Source: Nitriliruptoraceae bacterium
GTDB taxonomy: Bacteria > Actinomycetota > Nitriliruptoria > Nitriliruptorales > Nitriliruptoraceae
Assembly (NCBI GenBank): GCA_007118045.1
Contig: SKTG01000515.1
Coordinates: 1 to 21,471, forward strand
DNA: 21,471 nt
Reading direction: 5' to 3'
Of the stretch, positions 14,966 through 21,471 are shown in pieces. The position numbers were made by a program, and so were the translations under genes. The notes beneath the pieces were generated by a model that saw only the letters and a list, made by a program, of their open reading frames with translations, did no database searches and was not told where the DNA came from. Each line of letters begins with the position of its first letter. Within the stretch, counting starts at the first letter, position 1.

Positions 14966-14994
14966 TTGACGCTCGTTGAACGCTTGTTTAAGAT
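14966..14994 (+). promoter_or_regulatory. Promoter of the TetR-ABC exporter operon
   Basis: TTGACG (14966-14971) and TAAGAT (14989-14994) are spaced by exactly 17 bp, the best sigma-70-like promoter in the window. The predicted start of transcription, about seven bases after the -10 box, falls on the ATG at 15002 or the base before it, so the message is probably leaderless. The region is locally AT-richer than its surroundings. Confidence 0.75.
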
Positions 14995-15011
14995 GCTGAA
15001 CATGGGTTCAA
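14976..15011. promoter_or_regulatory. Twin TetR operator boxes
   Basis: Two similar imperfect palindromes are visible: TTGAAC-N4-GTTTAA (14976-14991) and CTGAAC-N4-GTTCAA (14996-15011), each one mismatch from symmetry, with centres exactly 20 bp apart. The outer arms also form a perfect 10-bp inverted repeat, CTCGTTGAAC (14972-14981) and GTTCAACGAG (15006-15015), centred on the -10 box. This is the usual design of a self-repressing TetR control site; binding by the adjacent regulator is inferred. Confidence 0.75.
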
Positions 15012-15709
15012 CGAGCCAGGACGTGAGCGCACCCGAGGCCGAGGGTCCCGGTCCGGGTCTCGCGGCAGCGGACCGGACCACGCGTGCCCGCATCCGGGAC
15101 GCCGCTCTGCGTCGTTTCGCCGCATCCGGGGTCGACGCCACCTCGGTGCGGGCCATCGCGGGGGACGCCGGGGTCTCGCCCGGCTCCGTCATCCACCACT
15201 TCGGGTCGAAGGACGCCCTGCGCGTCGCGTGCGACGAGCACGTCGCGGCGCTGATCCGCGAACAGAAGCGGACGGCGATGGCGGCGGGGGCCGGCCTCGA
15301 TCCGCTGGCCGCCTTCCGGACCTACGAGGAGGGTCCGCCGCTGCTCGCCTACCTCGCCCGCACGCTGACCGATGGCTCCCCGCACGTCGCCGAGCTGATC
15401 GACGAGATGGTGCGGGACGCGGTCGACTACATGGCGCAGGGCGAGGCCTCGGGGCTGCTCCAGCCGAGCGAGGACCCGCACGGACGGGCGGCGGTGCTGA
15501 TGCTGTGGTCGCTCGGGGCGGTGGTGCTGCACGAGCACGCGGAGCGGTTGCTCGGCGTCGACCTGTTGGGCGACCCCGCGGCGACGGAGCGCTACTCGCT
15601 GCCGGCGATGGAGATCCTCGGGCGTGGCATCTTCACCCCCGAGGCCGACGAGCAGCTGCGCGAACGGGTCACCGAGGCCTACCACGACGAGACAGGGGGT
15701 CGGTCATGA
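15002..15709 (+). CDS. TetR/AcrR-family transcriptional regulator
   Basis: The protein is 235 aa from the ATG at 15002. An earlier ATG at 14993 overlaps the -10 box and a TTG at 14966 is inside the -35 box, so both are rejected. After a 25-residue flexible N-terminus, the DNA-binding domain spans about 27-75, with 'TTRARIRDAALRRFAASG' and the recognition helix region 'GVSPGSVIHHFGSKDALR' typical of TetR. The rest is the ligand-binding/dimerisation domain. It overlaps the next gene in an ATGA and so is the first gene of the exporter operon. It probably represses its own operon through the twin boxes until a ligand, likely a toxic compound exported by the ABC pump, binds. The ligand is unknown. 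Confidence 0.92.
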   Translation: MGSTSQDVSAPEAEGPGPGLAAADRTTRARIRDAALRRFAASGVDATSVRAIAGDAGVSPGSVIHHFGSKDALRVACDEHVAALIREQKRTAMAAGAGLDPLAAFRTYEEGPPLLAYLARTLTDGSPHVAELIDEMVRDAVDYMAQGEASGLLQPSEDPHGRAAVLMLWSLGAVVLHEHAERLLGVDLLGDPAATERYSLPAMEILGRGIFTPEADEQLRERVTEAYHDETGGRS

Positions 15710-16644
15710 CCGCAGCCGTGATCCGCGCGGACGGCCTGGTCAAGGAGTACGGCTCCCGCCGTGCACCGGTGCGGGCTCTCGACGGGCTCGATCTCGAGGT
15801 GCGCCGGGGCGAGGTGTTCGGGTTCCTCGGCCCCAACGGTGCCGGGAAGTCGACCACGATCCGGGTGCTGCTCGATCAGCTGCGACCCACGGCCGGCCGG
15901 GTCGAGGTGTTCGGGCGGTCGCCACAGGACGGCGGCCCCGCGGCACGTGCGAGGATCGGCTACCTGCCGGGGGAGCTGACCGTCGGCGGGCGGGCGACGG
16001 CCGGTCAGCTGCTCGGCCACCTCGCCGCGCTGCGTGGCGGTGCCGGCCGCGACCGCATCGGGCCGCTGGCGGAACGGCTCACGCTCGACCTCGATCGGCC
16101 GATCCGGGGGCTGTCGAAGGGCAACAAGCAGAAGGTCGGGCTCGTGCAGGCGTTCATGCACGCTCCGGAGCTGCTCATCCTGGACGAGCCGACGAGCGGT
16201 CTCGACCCCCTGCTCCAGCACGAGTTCCTGGACATGGTGCGCGAGGTCCGGGCGGCCGGGACGACGGTGTTCATGTCGTCGCACGTGCTCTCGGAGGTCG
16301 AGCTGGTGGCCGAGCGGGTGGCGATCGTGCGCGCGGGTCGGATCGTGGACCTCGACGACGTCGCCACGCTCCGGCACCACGCGGGGCAGCAGGTCGTGCT
16401 CACCTTCGCCGAACCACCGGACGCGGACCGCTTCCGGCAGCTTCCCGACGTCGATGGTGTCGAGGTGGAGGGAGCGACGCTGCGGTGCCTGCTGCGGGGG
16501 GAGCCGGACGCGCTGCTCAAGGAGGCCGCCATGCACCGCGTCGTGCGCTGGTCCGCGCAGGACCGTGAGCTCGAGGACCTGTTCCTGGACTTCTACCGGA
16601 TGCCGGCGACCGGCACCGCGGAGGTGATGGTCGATGACCGCTGA
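15706..16644 (+). CDS. ABC exporter ATP-binding protein
   Basis: The 312-aa ATPase has Walker A GPNGAGKST at 42-50, Walker B LLILDEPTSGLD at 156-167 and H-loop His193. The signature is LSKGNKQK (136-143) rather than LSGGQ, and YLPGE stands where the Q-loop usually is; both variants are characteristic of one subgroup of ABC-2 drug exporter ATPases and are probably functional. A C-terminal domain ends with 'ELEDLFLDFYR'. The ATG start overlaps the TetR stop (ATGA), and the 3' end overlaps the permease by 11 nt, so translation of all three is coupled. The exported compound is unknown. Confidence 0.9.
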   Translation: MTAAVIRADGLVKEYGSRRAPVRALDGLDLEVRRGEVFGFLGPNGAGKSTTIRVLLDQLRPTAGRVEVFGRSPQDGGPAARARIGYLPGELTVGGRATAGQLLGHLAALRGGAGRDRIGPLAERLTLDLDRPIRGLSKGNKQKVGLVQAFMHAPELLILDEPTSGLDPLLQHEFLDMVREVRAAGTTVFMSSHVLSEVELVAERVAIVRAGRIVDLDDVATLRHHAGQQVVLTFAEPPDADRFRQLPDVDGVEVEGATLRCLLRGEPDALLKEAAMHRVVRWSAQDRELEDLFLDFYRMPATGTAEVMVDDR

Positions 16645-17488
16645 CACGCTCACGGCCGATCCCGGTCACGCCGCCGACACGGAGGCGCGCGTGCGAGGCC
16701 TGCCCGTCACGGGCTGGGTGCTCCGACAGCAACGGCGGGGGTTGCTGCTCTGGGGGCTCGCCGTGGGCGCCGTCGCCGCCATCTACGTGAGCTTCTACCC
16801 GGCGATGGGCGACGGGGACGAGCTGCAGGCGATGGTCGACGGGCTGCCGGAGGGCCTGGTGTCCGCGCTCGGGTACGACAGCATCGGCTCCGCTGCCGGG
16901 TACCTCGAGTCGACGGTGTTCGGGCTGCTGGCGCCGATCCTGTTGTTGGTCTTCGCGCTGGGTGCCGCCGCGCGTCTGGTCGCCGGTGAGGAGGAGGACG
17001 GGGCCCTGGAGCTCGAGCTGACCGCGCCGGTGGGCCGCCGGCGCGTGCTCGCCGAACGCCTCCTGGCCCTGGTGGTCGCCGTGGTCGGTCTCTGCCTGGT
17101 GGTCGCCGCGGTCAGCGCGGTGCTGGTCCTCGCCCTCGACATGGACGTGGCCCTGAGCGGCATCGCCGCCGCCACCCTCGGGCTGGGCTCGTTCGTCCTG
17201 GCCATGAGCTCGGTGACCTTCGCCGTCGGGGCCGCGACGGGCCGACGTGCCGTCGCGCTCGGTGCCGGCGCCGGCCTGGCCGTCGTCGCCTACATGGCCG
17301 ACGCGCTCGCCCCGCTCGTCGAGGGTGCCGGGTGGCTCGCGACCGCGTCACCGTTCGCGTGGTACCTCGGGAACGACCCCCTGGTCGAGGGTGTGGACGT
17401 CGCCGGGTTCGCCGGGTTGTTGCTCCTCGCGTGCCTCGCCACCATCGTCGCGGCGGCGACGTTCGAGCGGCGCGACGTCGGCGTCTGA
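16634..17488 (+). CDS. ABC-2 exporter permease
   Basis: This 284-aa membrane protein has six predicted helices (about 37-54, 95-115, 143-168, 175-200, 206-225 and 258-276). The cytoplasmic coupling segment after helix two, RLVAGEEEDGALELELTAPV (114-133), is the acidic signature of the permease group often annotated as antibiotic or polyketide transport. The start is fixed by the ATG inside the end of the ATPase gene (11-nt overlap). It forms the exporter with the preceding ATPase under TetR control. Confidence 0.88.
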   Translation: MTADTLTADPGHAADTEARVRGLPVTGWVLRQQRRGLLLWGLAVGAVAAIYVSFYPAMGDGDELQAMVDGLPEGLVSALGYDSIGSAAGYLESTVFGLLAPILLLVFALGAAARLVAGEEEDGALELELTAPVGRRRVLAERLLALVVAVVGLCLVVAAVSAVLVLALDMDVALSGIAAATLGLGSFVLAMSSVTFAVGAATGRRAVALGAGAGLAVVAYMADALAPLVEGAGWLATASPFAWYLGNDPLVEGVDVAGFAGLLLLACLATIVAAATFERRDVGV

Positions 17489-17511
17489 CGCCGGACGAGG
17501 GGAGACGACGG

Positions 17512-18351
17512 GTGGGTACGGTGCTGCGCGTGGTCCTGATCGCGCTGCTGATCTGGCTCGGGCTGGTGGCGCTGGCCGCGCTCGCGCAACGTCAGCTGAT
17601 CTACCTGCCCGACACGAGCACCCCGGAGCCGCCGGCCGGGTCCGGGGTCGAGGAGGTGTCCTACACCACCGACGACGGCGTCGACCTCGCCGGCTGGTTC
17701 GTGCCGGGACCGGACGAGCCCGTGGCCACGGTGCTGGTCGCCCCGGGCAACGCCGGCAACCGGGCGAGCCGGCTGCCGTTCGCGGACGAGCTGGTCCATC
17801 GCGGCTACGCCGTCCTGCTGGTCGACTACCGGGGCTACGGCGGCAACCCGGGCAGTCCAGACGAGGACGGGCTCATCGCCGACGTCAGCGCGGCGCGCGC
17901 CCACCTCGGGCAGCGGGACGAGGTGGACGAGAACCGGATCGTCTACTACGGCGAATCGGTCGGTACGGGGGTCGTCGCCGCCGTGGCGGCCGAGGAGCAG
18001 CCGGCGGCGCTGGTGCTGCGCTCGCCGTTCCCGACCCTGGCGGACGTCGGCCGCAGCGCCTACCCCTTCCTCCCGGTGGGCACCCTGCTGCGCGACCGCT
18101 TCGAGACGATCCCACACCTGGAGCGCTACGGAGGACCCACGCTGGTGATCGCCGGCGGCGCCGACCGGATCGTGCCCACGGAGCTCTCACGCGAGGTCGC
18201 TCGGACGGCCGGCACCGAGTACGTCGAGATCGAGGGAGCGGGCCACAACGATCTGGCGATGTTCACCGGAGAGCGGCTGCTCGACGCCCTCGACGCCCAC
18301 GTCCGCGACGCGATCGGCGACGGCGACGATGACGGCAACGGCGACACGTAG
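17512..18351 (+). CDS. Membrane-anchored alpha/beta hydrolase (BEM46/ABHD13-like)
   Basis: The 279-aa protein starts at a GTG with GAGGGGAG (17497-17504) seven bases upstream, 23 bp after the permease stop. One hydrophobic N-terminal helix (about 4-25) probably anchors it to the outer face of the membrane. The catalytic triad is visible: nucleophile S149 in GESVG, D218 in GGADRIVP and H245 in GAGHNDL. The oxyanion region is APGNAGN near 83, and DYRGYGGNPG near 105-114 is typical of the BEM46 subgroup. The tail is Asp/Gly-rich. It may act on a lipid or peptide substrate, or on the exported compound; the activity is unknown. Probably part of the TetR-ABC operon. Confidence 0.88.
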   Translation: MGTVLRVVLIALLIWLGLVALAALAQRQLIYLPDTSTPEPPAGSGVEEVSYTTDDGVDLAGWFVPGPDEPVATVLVAPGNAGNRASRLPFADELVHRGYAVLLVDYRGYGGNPGSPDEDGLIADVSAARAHLGQRDEVDENRIVYYGESVGTGVVAAVAAEEQPAALVLRSPFPTLADVGRSAYPFLPVGTLLRDRFETIPHLERYGGPTLVIAGGADRIVPTELSREVARTAGTEYVEIEGAGHNDLAMFTGERLLDALDAHVRDAIGDGDDDGNGDT

Positions 18352-18369
18352 CCGTCGCGGGCCGACACG

Positions 18370-19761
18370 TCACACGTAGTCGCTGAAGCCCCGGTCCACG
18401 TGCCCGGTCAGGCGGCGGTGCATCCTGGCCGCCGCGTCGTCGGTCATCTGCCCGACGTGGTCGGCGAGCAGGCGCAGCACCTCGGCATCGGCGGCGGCAC
18501 GGTCCGCCGAGGTCAGCAGCCGCTCGAGGTCGGGCTGCAGATCCAGCGGGAAGATCGAGCTGTCCGCCCGCGAGCCGTGGACGGCCGCGGCGTGGATCTC
18601 CACCAGTTCCCGCACCACGCGGCGCTGGCCGTGCTGGTAGGTGGCCATGCGCGGATGCTCGATGACGAAGACCCAGAGCAGGTCGCGCAGGATGTCGTCG
18701 ACCAGGCGGGCGTCGGCGGGGATGGCGAGGTCGTTGTGGTGCCGCCGCGGCGGCGCGTCCGGGTCCGCCAGGTCGACCGAGTGGACCAACCGGTTGATCA
18801 GGCGTTTGCGCATCAGCTGCAGGGCCTGTCGGGCCTGGACCGATCCGTCGTACTCGCCGGCCAGGCCCCGGAAGCCCTCGAACGGGCCGGCGGCCTCGGT
18901 GAACAGCTCCTCGAAGGCGGTCGTCAGCTCGCCGCCCGTGTACCTCGAGGGGTCCGCGGACGGCCGCTCCGCCAGCTTGCCGCGCCGCCGCCGGCGCTCG
19001 ACCAGCTTGGCGGCGGTGTTCTCACGCGCCGAGGCCGACTGGGCGAGCAGGGCCAGGGGCAACGAGCCGGCCAGGTAGAAGTCCTCGAGGTCGTGGACGG
19101 CGTAGGCGACGTCGTCGGCCCACTCCATGACCTGGGCCTCGAAGCTGCGGGCGTGGTGCCGGTCGGCGGGCACCGGCTCACGCAGCCAGGCCGCCTCGTG
19201 CCGCTCCGAGGGGTAGAAGCACCACTTCTCGCGGCTGACCTCCCCACGCTCCCACGGGTACTTGGTCGCCGCGTCGAGCGTGGCCCGGGTCAGGTTGAGC
19301 CCCGGGACCGCCGACGAGCCGGTCAGACGCTTCGTGACCAGGCGGAAGGTCTGCGCGTTGCCCTCGTAGCCCCCGACCTCCGCGGGGTCGAGACCCCACG
19401 ACCGCGCGGTGGTGTCGATCGCCTCGGAGAGCGATTCCTCCCCGACGTGCCCGAACGGTGCGTGCCCGAAGTCGTGCATGATGGCGGCGGCCTCGACCAC
19501 GTCGGGGTGCGCGCCGAGCTTCCAACCCAACCGCCGCGCGAGCTGGGACACCTCGATCGTGTGCGTCAGACGCGTCCGGAAGAAGTCCGCCTCACCCGGT
19601 GCGACCACTCCGGTCTTGCCCTGCAGCCGGCGGAAGGCGGTCGTGTGCACGAGCCGGTCGTAGTCGCGGGCGAAGGGGTGGCGGTAGTCCGGCGGGTCGT
19701 GGCGCTCGGGGACGCGCGCGAGGTCGTCCTCCGAGTAGCCGCTGGTGCGAGGATCGGCCAC
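18370..19761 (-). CDS. dgt: Deoxyguanosinetriphosphate triphosphohydrolase-like HD protein
   Basis: The 463-aa cytoplasmic enzyme belongs to the family that hydrolyses dGTP (or other dNTPs) to the deoxynucleoside and triphosphate, helping set dNTP pools. The metal site is formed by H67 (RTRLTHTIEV), H96-D97 (IMHDFGHAPFGH) and an aspartate at 216/217 (EWADDVAYAVHDLEDF). NAQTFRLVT (135-143) is another conserved stretch. The GTG start has AGGAG six bases upstream. The actinobacterial enzymes are usually slightly shorter, and the extra length is in the region after about 225. It lies downstream of selC on the same strand, so readthrough or co-transcription is possible. The 3' end is convergent with the hydrolase, 18 bp away. 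Confidence 0.92.
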   Translation of the reverse strand: MADPRTSGYSEDDLARVPERHDPPDYRHPFARDYDRLVHTTAFRRLQGKTGVVAPGEADFFRTRLTHTIEVSQLARRLGWKLGAHPDVVEAAAIMHDFGHAPFGHVGEESLSEAIDTTARSWGLDPAEVGGYEGNAQTFRLVTKRLTGSSAVPGLNLTRATLDAATKYPWERGEVSREKWCFYPSERHEAAWLREPVPADRHHARSFEAQVMEWADDVAYAVHDLEDFYLAGSLPLALLAQSASARENTAAKLVERRRRRGKLAERPSADPSRYTGGELTTAFEELFTEAAGPFEGFRGLAGEYDGSVQARQALQLMRKRLINRLVHSVDLADPDAPPRRHHNDLAIPADARLVDDILRDLLWVFVIEHPRMATYQHGQRRVVRELVEIHAAAVHGSRADSSIFPLDLQPDLERLLTSADRAAADAEVLRLLADHVGQMTDDAAARMHRRLTGHVDRGFSDYV

Positions 19762-19798
19762 GGAGGGCTCCTGCGGAGGTGGCGGCCGCGTCGGTCGG

Positions 19799-19893
19799 CG
19801 GAGGTGGACGGGAATCGAACCCGCCAGGGACGGCGAAGCCGCCCCTCGTCGGCTTTGAAGGCCGCGGGACCCACCAGGCGTCCTGACACCTCC
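19799..19893 (-). tRNA. selC: tRNA-Sec (anticodon UCA)
   Basis: This is a 95-nt selenocysteine tRNA that decodes UGA. Read on the minus strand, the acceptor GGAGGUG (19893-19887) pairs with CACCUCC (19806-19800), and the discriminator is G; CCA is not encoded. The anticodon loop is CUUCAAA with UCA. The T-loop is UUCGAUU on a 6-bp stem, giving 7+6 = 13 stacked pairs, the total expected of bacterial tRNA-Sec. The variable arm is long, an 8-bp hairpin GGGGCGGC/GCCGUCCC with one G-U pair. The D-arm has a long stem with loop UGGU, but one G is bulged, and the anticodon stem has a bulged A. All bases are accounted for with no gaps. No selA, selB or selD is in the window. Confidence 0.93.
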
Positions 19894-19894
19894 T

Positions 19895-19910
19895 CGCGCC
19901 CAAGGGCGCG
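19895..19910 (-). terminator. Hairpin between the ArsR gene and selC
   Basis: A perfect inverted repeat, CGCGCCC / GGGCGCG around AA, lies 20 nt after the ArsR stop and 1 nt before the tRNA 5' end. It may end ArsR transcription or act in the selC leader. A TANNNT box (TAGCCT, 19922-19917) suggests a selC promoter at the same place, starting near the hairpin. Confidence 0.4.
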
Positions 19911-19930
19911 CCCGGGAGGCTACTGCCCGC

Positions 19931-20995
19931 TCAGCGGTCGGGGTGCACGTAGCCGGCCAACGCCTCGCGCGCGGCGTCCGGTGGATCCTGGCGCAGGCTG
20001 TAGCGCGACGCTCGCCCCTCGCCCCGCGTGGCCACCAGACCGGCCTGTCGCAGGATCGAGAGGTGGTGGTGGGCCGTGGCCTTCGCGACGTCCAGCTCGT
20101 TGGTGGCCTCGGCCAGGCTGATCGGGCCGGCCGCCATGCGACGGAGCAGCTTGAGCCGGCCCTCGTCGGCCAGTGCCTTGAACAGCTTGAGCATGGCGGG
20201 GGAGGGCGCCTCCGACGGCAGCGAGAGGAACGCGTCGGCCACGACGGTGGTCAGCACCTCGGCGTCGAGCCGGCGCCCGACCACCACCCAGGGCCGGATC
20301 CAGAAGCTCGGCAGCAGCACGACGCGCTTGACGGCCGGGTCCGTGGAGAGCTCGTAGCCGTTGGTCGCCTCCATCACGATGGCCGCCACGTCCTCGCCGG
20401 CGTCGAGCTGGGCCTGGCGATGGGCCACGTCCCGGTCGATGGCCCCCATCGCCTCGCGTTCGAGGTGGTCCCACAGCGGTCGGGCCGCGCGGACCGCATC
20501 GGCGACACGCCGCCCGTGCTCCTCGGCCGGCACGTCCAGCAGCCGCTCCACCTCGGCGGTGCAGCCCTCGGCGCGCCAGCCGAGGACGGTCGCGAGGGCC
20601 TGCTCCTCGCCGTCAGCGAGATCGGCCGCCAGCTCGAGGTCCCCGCGCTCGTCGTCGACCACGCGGTGGCTGAGCAGCAGGCGCCAGCCGGCGCTCAGGT
20701 CGGCCTCCAGTTCGGCCAGCAGCTCGTCGACCCCGGCGGGTTCCGGGAGGTCCGCCGCCAACAGGCTGAGGATGTGGAAGGAGTTGTCCGTGAACGTCTC
20801 GATCGTCCGCAGCTCGTCGAGGACGCCGTCTGACAGCCGTTCGCGCAGGCTCGTGATCCGGTCCGGACCCACGTCGTAGGAGTCGCTGCCCTCGACGTCG
20901 ACGACCACGCCGAGCAGGCGGAGCAGCTCGGCGCCCGCGGAGGCGCGGACCTGCAACGCCGGCGCCGGCGTCCGCGAGGGCCGCAGGTCGACCAT
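19931..20995 (-). CDS. ArsR-family helix-turn-helix regulator with large N-terminal domain
   Basis: The 354-aa protein has its winged helix at the C-terminus (about 271-335): FKALADEGRLKLLRRM, then the recognition segment VAKATAHHHLSILRQAGLV and the wing GRASRYSL. No cysteine metal site of the classic ArsR type is visible. The N-terminal 260 residues are a helical domain found in actinobacterial regulators of this layout (DUF5937-like, moderate confidence), probably for ligand binding or dimerisation. I chose ATG 20995 because the conserved part starts there; upstream in-frame codons are basic low-complexity. A predicted -10 box, TACGGT, is at 21046-21041. The target is unknown; the palindrome at 21140-21172 in front of the gene is a candidate. 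Confidence 0.88.
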   Translation of the reverse strand: MVDLRPSRTPAPALQVRASAGAELLRLLGVVVDVEGSDSYDVGPDRITSLRERLSDGVLDELRTIETFTDNSFHILSLLAADLPEPAGVDELLAELEADLSAGWRLLLSHRVVDDERGDLELAADLADGEEQALATVLGWRAEGCTAEVERLLDVPAEEHGRRVADAVRAARPLWDHLEREAMGAIDRDVAHRQAQLDAGEDVAAIVMEATNGYELSTDPAVKRVVLLPSFWIRPWVVVGRRLDAEVLTTVVADAFLSLPSEAPSPAMLKLFKALADEGRLKLLRRMAAGPISLAEATNELDVAKATAHHHLSILRQAGLVATRGEGRASRYSLRQDPPDAAREALAGYVHPDR

Positions 20996-21139
20996 GCGCA
21001 CCCAGGACCCCGCTCGTTCGACGGCGCTCGGACGACGGTCACCGTAGCCGCGACCAGGTGCCGGCGCTGCCCTGGCCGTTCGACCGCTGTCCTGCCCGAT
21101 CGCAGCGGTGCGCTCGGCAACGATCGATGCGTGACGAAA

Positions 21140-21172
21140 GTACGACGCCGGAACGTTCGACATGCGTCGTAC
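21140..21172. promoter_or_regulatory. 9-bp inverted repeat in the ArsR / small-gene divergent region
   Basis: Perfect arms GTACGACGC (21140-21148) and GCGTCGTAC (21164-21172) are separated by 15 bases that contain the smaller palindrome GAACGTTC (21151-21158). The 268-bp gap 20996-21263 has no gene. The site lies about 145 bp upstream of the ArsR start and overlaps the predicted -35 position of the rightward gene, so it is a likely operator, perhaps for the ArsR protein itself. Confidence 0.6.
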
Positions 21173-21185
21173 AAGCAGGTACGCT
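21156..21185 (+). promoter_or_regulatory. Predicted promoter of the small rightward gene
   Basis: TTCGAC (21156-21161) and TACGCT (21180-21185) are spaced by 18 bp and approximate -35 and -10 boxes. The palindrome covers the -35 half. The resulting leader would be about 70 nt. Confidence 0.35.
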
Positions 21186-21263
21186 CTCGTTCGACGAGGG
21201 GCGACGTGAGCGCGAACGCCCCGTACGGACACCCCCTACGAACACCCCCGACGGAGCTCTCCC

Positions 21264-21470
21264 ATGATCGACCAACCCGGCTTCGAGGCGGTCGCCGACG
21301 CCCGCATGATCGAGGCCGACCGGCAGGCCGCGATCGAGCGGCTGCGCCGTTCGGACCGCGGCCCGTTGCGTACGCGCGTGGCCCGGCGCCTCGCCGACGC
21401 CGCCACGCGGCTCGACCCCCAGGTCGACGCTCCCGGGCACCGCGCCCAGCGCCTCGACGACGCCGCCTGA
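21264..21470 (+). CDS. Small hypothetical protein
   Basis: A 68-aa charged protein begins at an ATG with GGAG (21253-21256) seven bases upstream and ends in TGA one base before the window edge. It is rich in Arg, Ala and Asp, apparently helical, with no membrane segment, signal peptide or cysteine, and I recognise no family. It is divergent from the ArsR gene and shares its palindromic control region, so ArsR control is possible. The ribosome-binding site makes it a probable real gene. Confidence 0.6.
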   Translation: MIDQPGFEAVADARMIEADRQAAIERLRRSDRGPLRTRVARRLADAATRLDPQVDAPGHRAQRLDDAA

Positions 21471-21471
21471 C

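Noticed and set aside
15837..16150. Possible defect of the second ABC ATPase because LSGGQ and the Q-loop are altered
   Set aside because: LSKGN and YLPGE are regular variants of an ABC-2 exporter subgroup, and the Walker A, Walker B and H-loop residues are intact.
18330..18369. Hairpin between the hydrolase and dgt stops as a terminator
   Set aside because: The only arms found are 6 bp (GACGGC/GCCGTC) with a 14-nt loop and lie partly inside the hydrolase gene; too weak to list.
18400..20121. Long plus-strand open frame (573 codons) opposite dgt, selC and part of the ArsR gene
   Set aside because: It runs through a tRNA gene and opposite a clear HD hydrolase; composition is typical of an antisense frame in high-GC DNA.
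21264..21470. Terminal TGA of the small gene considered as a selenocysteine codon, given the nearby selC
   Set aside because: The window ends one base later, so neither continuation nor a SECIS element can be seen; an ordinary stop is simpler.

Overview
The window is very GC-rich, uses many GTG and some TTG starts, and is packed with 4-nt overlapping genes. Together with the actinobacterial-type regulators and cytochrome oxidase/haem genes, this suggests a deep-branching, aerobic actinobacterium. That placement is inference, since no rRNA marker is present.

Layout. (1) 1-1251: 3' part of a beta-propeller protein that enters from the left edge. (2) 4837-1283, minus strand: a four-gene operon, prmA (ribosomal protein L11 methyltransferase), an acidic lipoprotein, a TRAM-domain 5-methyluridine RNA methyltransferase and a small SRPBCC-like protein; the first three are joined by GTGA overlaps. 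(3) 4838-5174: a divergent control region with three exact 18-bp tandem repeats abutting the predicted prmA promoter. (4) 5175-6883: an ABC-2 type transporter (ATPase plus permease). (5) 7191-12043: the terminal oxidase operon ctaC-ctaD-ctaE-ctaF followed by a membrane-anchored cupredoxin. CtaC carries both the CuA domain and a C-terminal cytochrome c domain, so this is a caa3-type oxidase with the Bacillus-like ctaCDEF arrangement. (6) 12054-14932: a CBS-domain protein and ctaA (haem A synthase) on the minus strand, then divergently a two-helix membrane protein overlapping ctaB (haem O synthase). (7) 14966-18351: a TetR regulator with two operator boxes over its own promoter, an ABC exporter (ATPase plus permease) and a membrane-anchored alpha/beta hydrolase. 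(8) 18370-21470: a dGTPase-like HD hydrolase, a selenocysteine tRNA (selC, anticodon UCA), an ArsR-type regulator, a palindrome-containing control region and a small unknown gene.

How it works together. CtaB converts haem B to haem O and CtaA converts haem O to haem A for the CtaD active site. CtaC takes electrons at its cytochrome c domain and passes them through CuA to CtaD; CtaE and CtaF complete the membrane complex. The cupredoxin at the end of the operon has a full set of type-1 copper ligands facing outward and is a candidate electron carrier or copper donor for the oxidase. The first ABC transporter lies directly upstream of the oxidase operon, which recalls the ABC genes beside the haem A genes in mycobacteria. 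The TetR-ABC-hydrolase group looks like a self-regulated export unit. The selC gene shows that the organism probably makes selenoproteins, although none is recognisable here.

Most attractive for follow-up: the anchored cupredoxin, the tRNA-Sec with its two bulged stems, the twin TetR operators on a leaderless promoter, and the 18-bp repeats between prmA and the ABC transporter.
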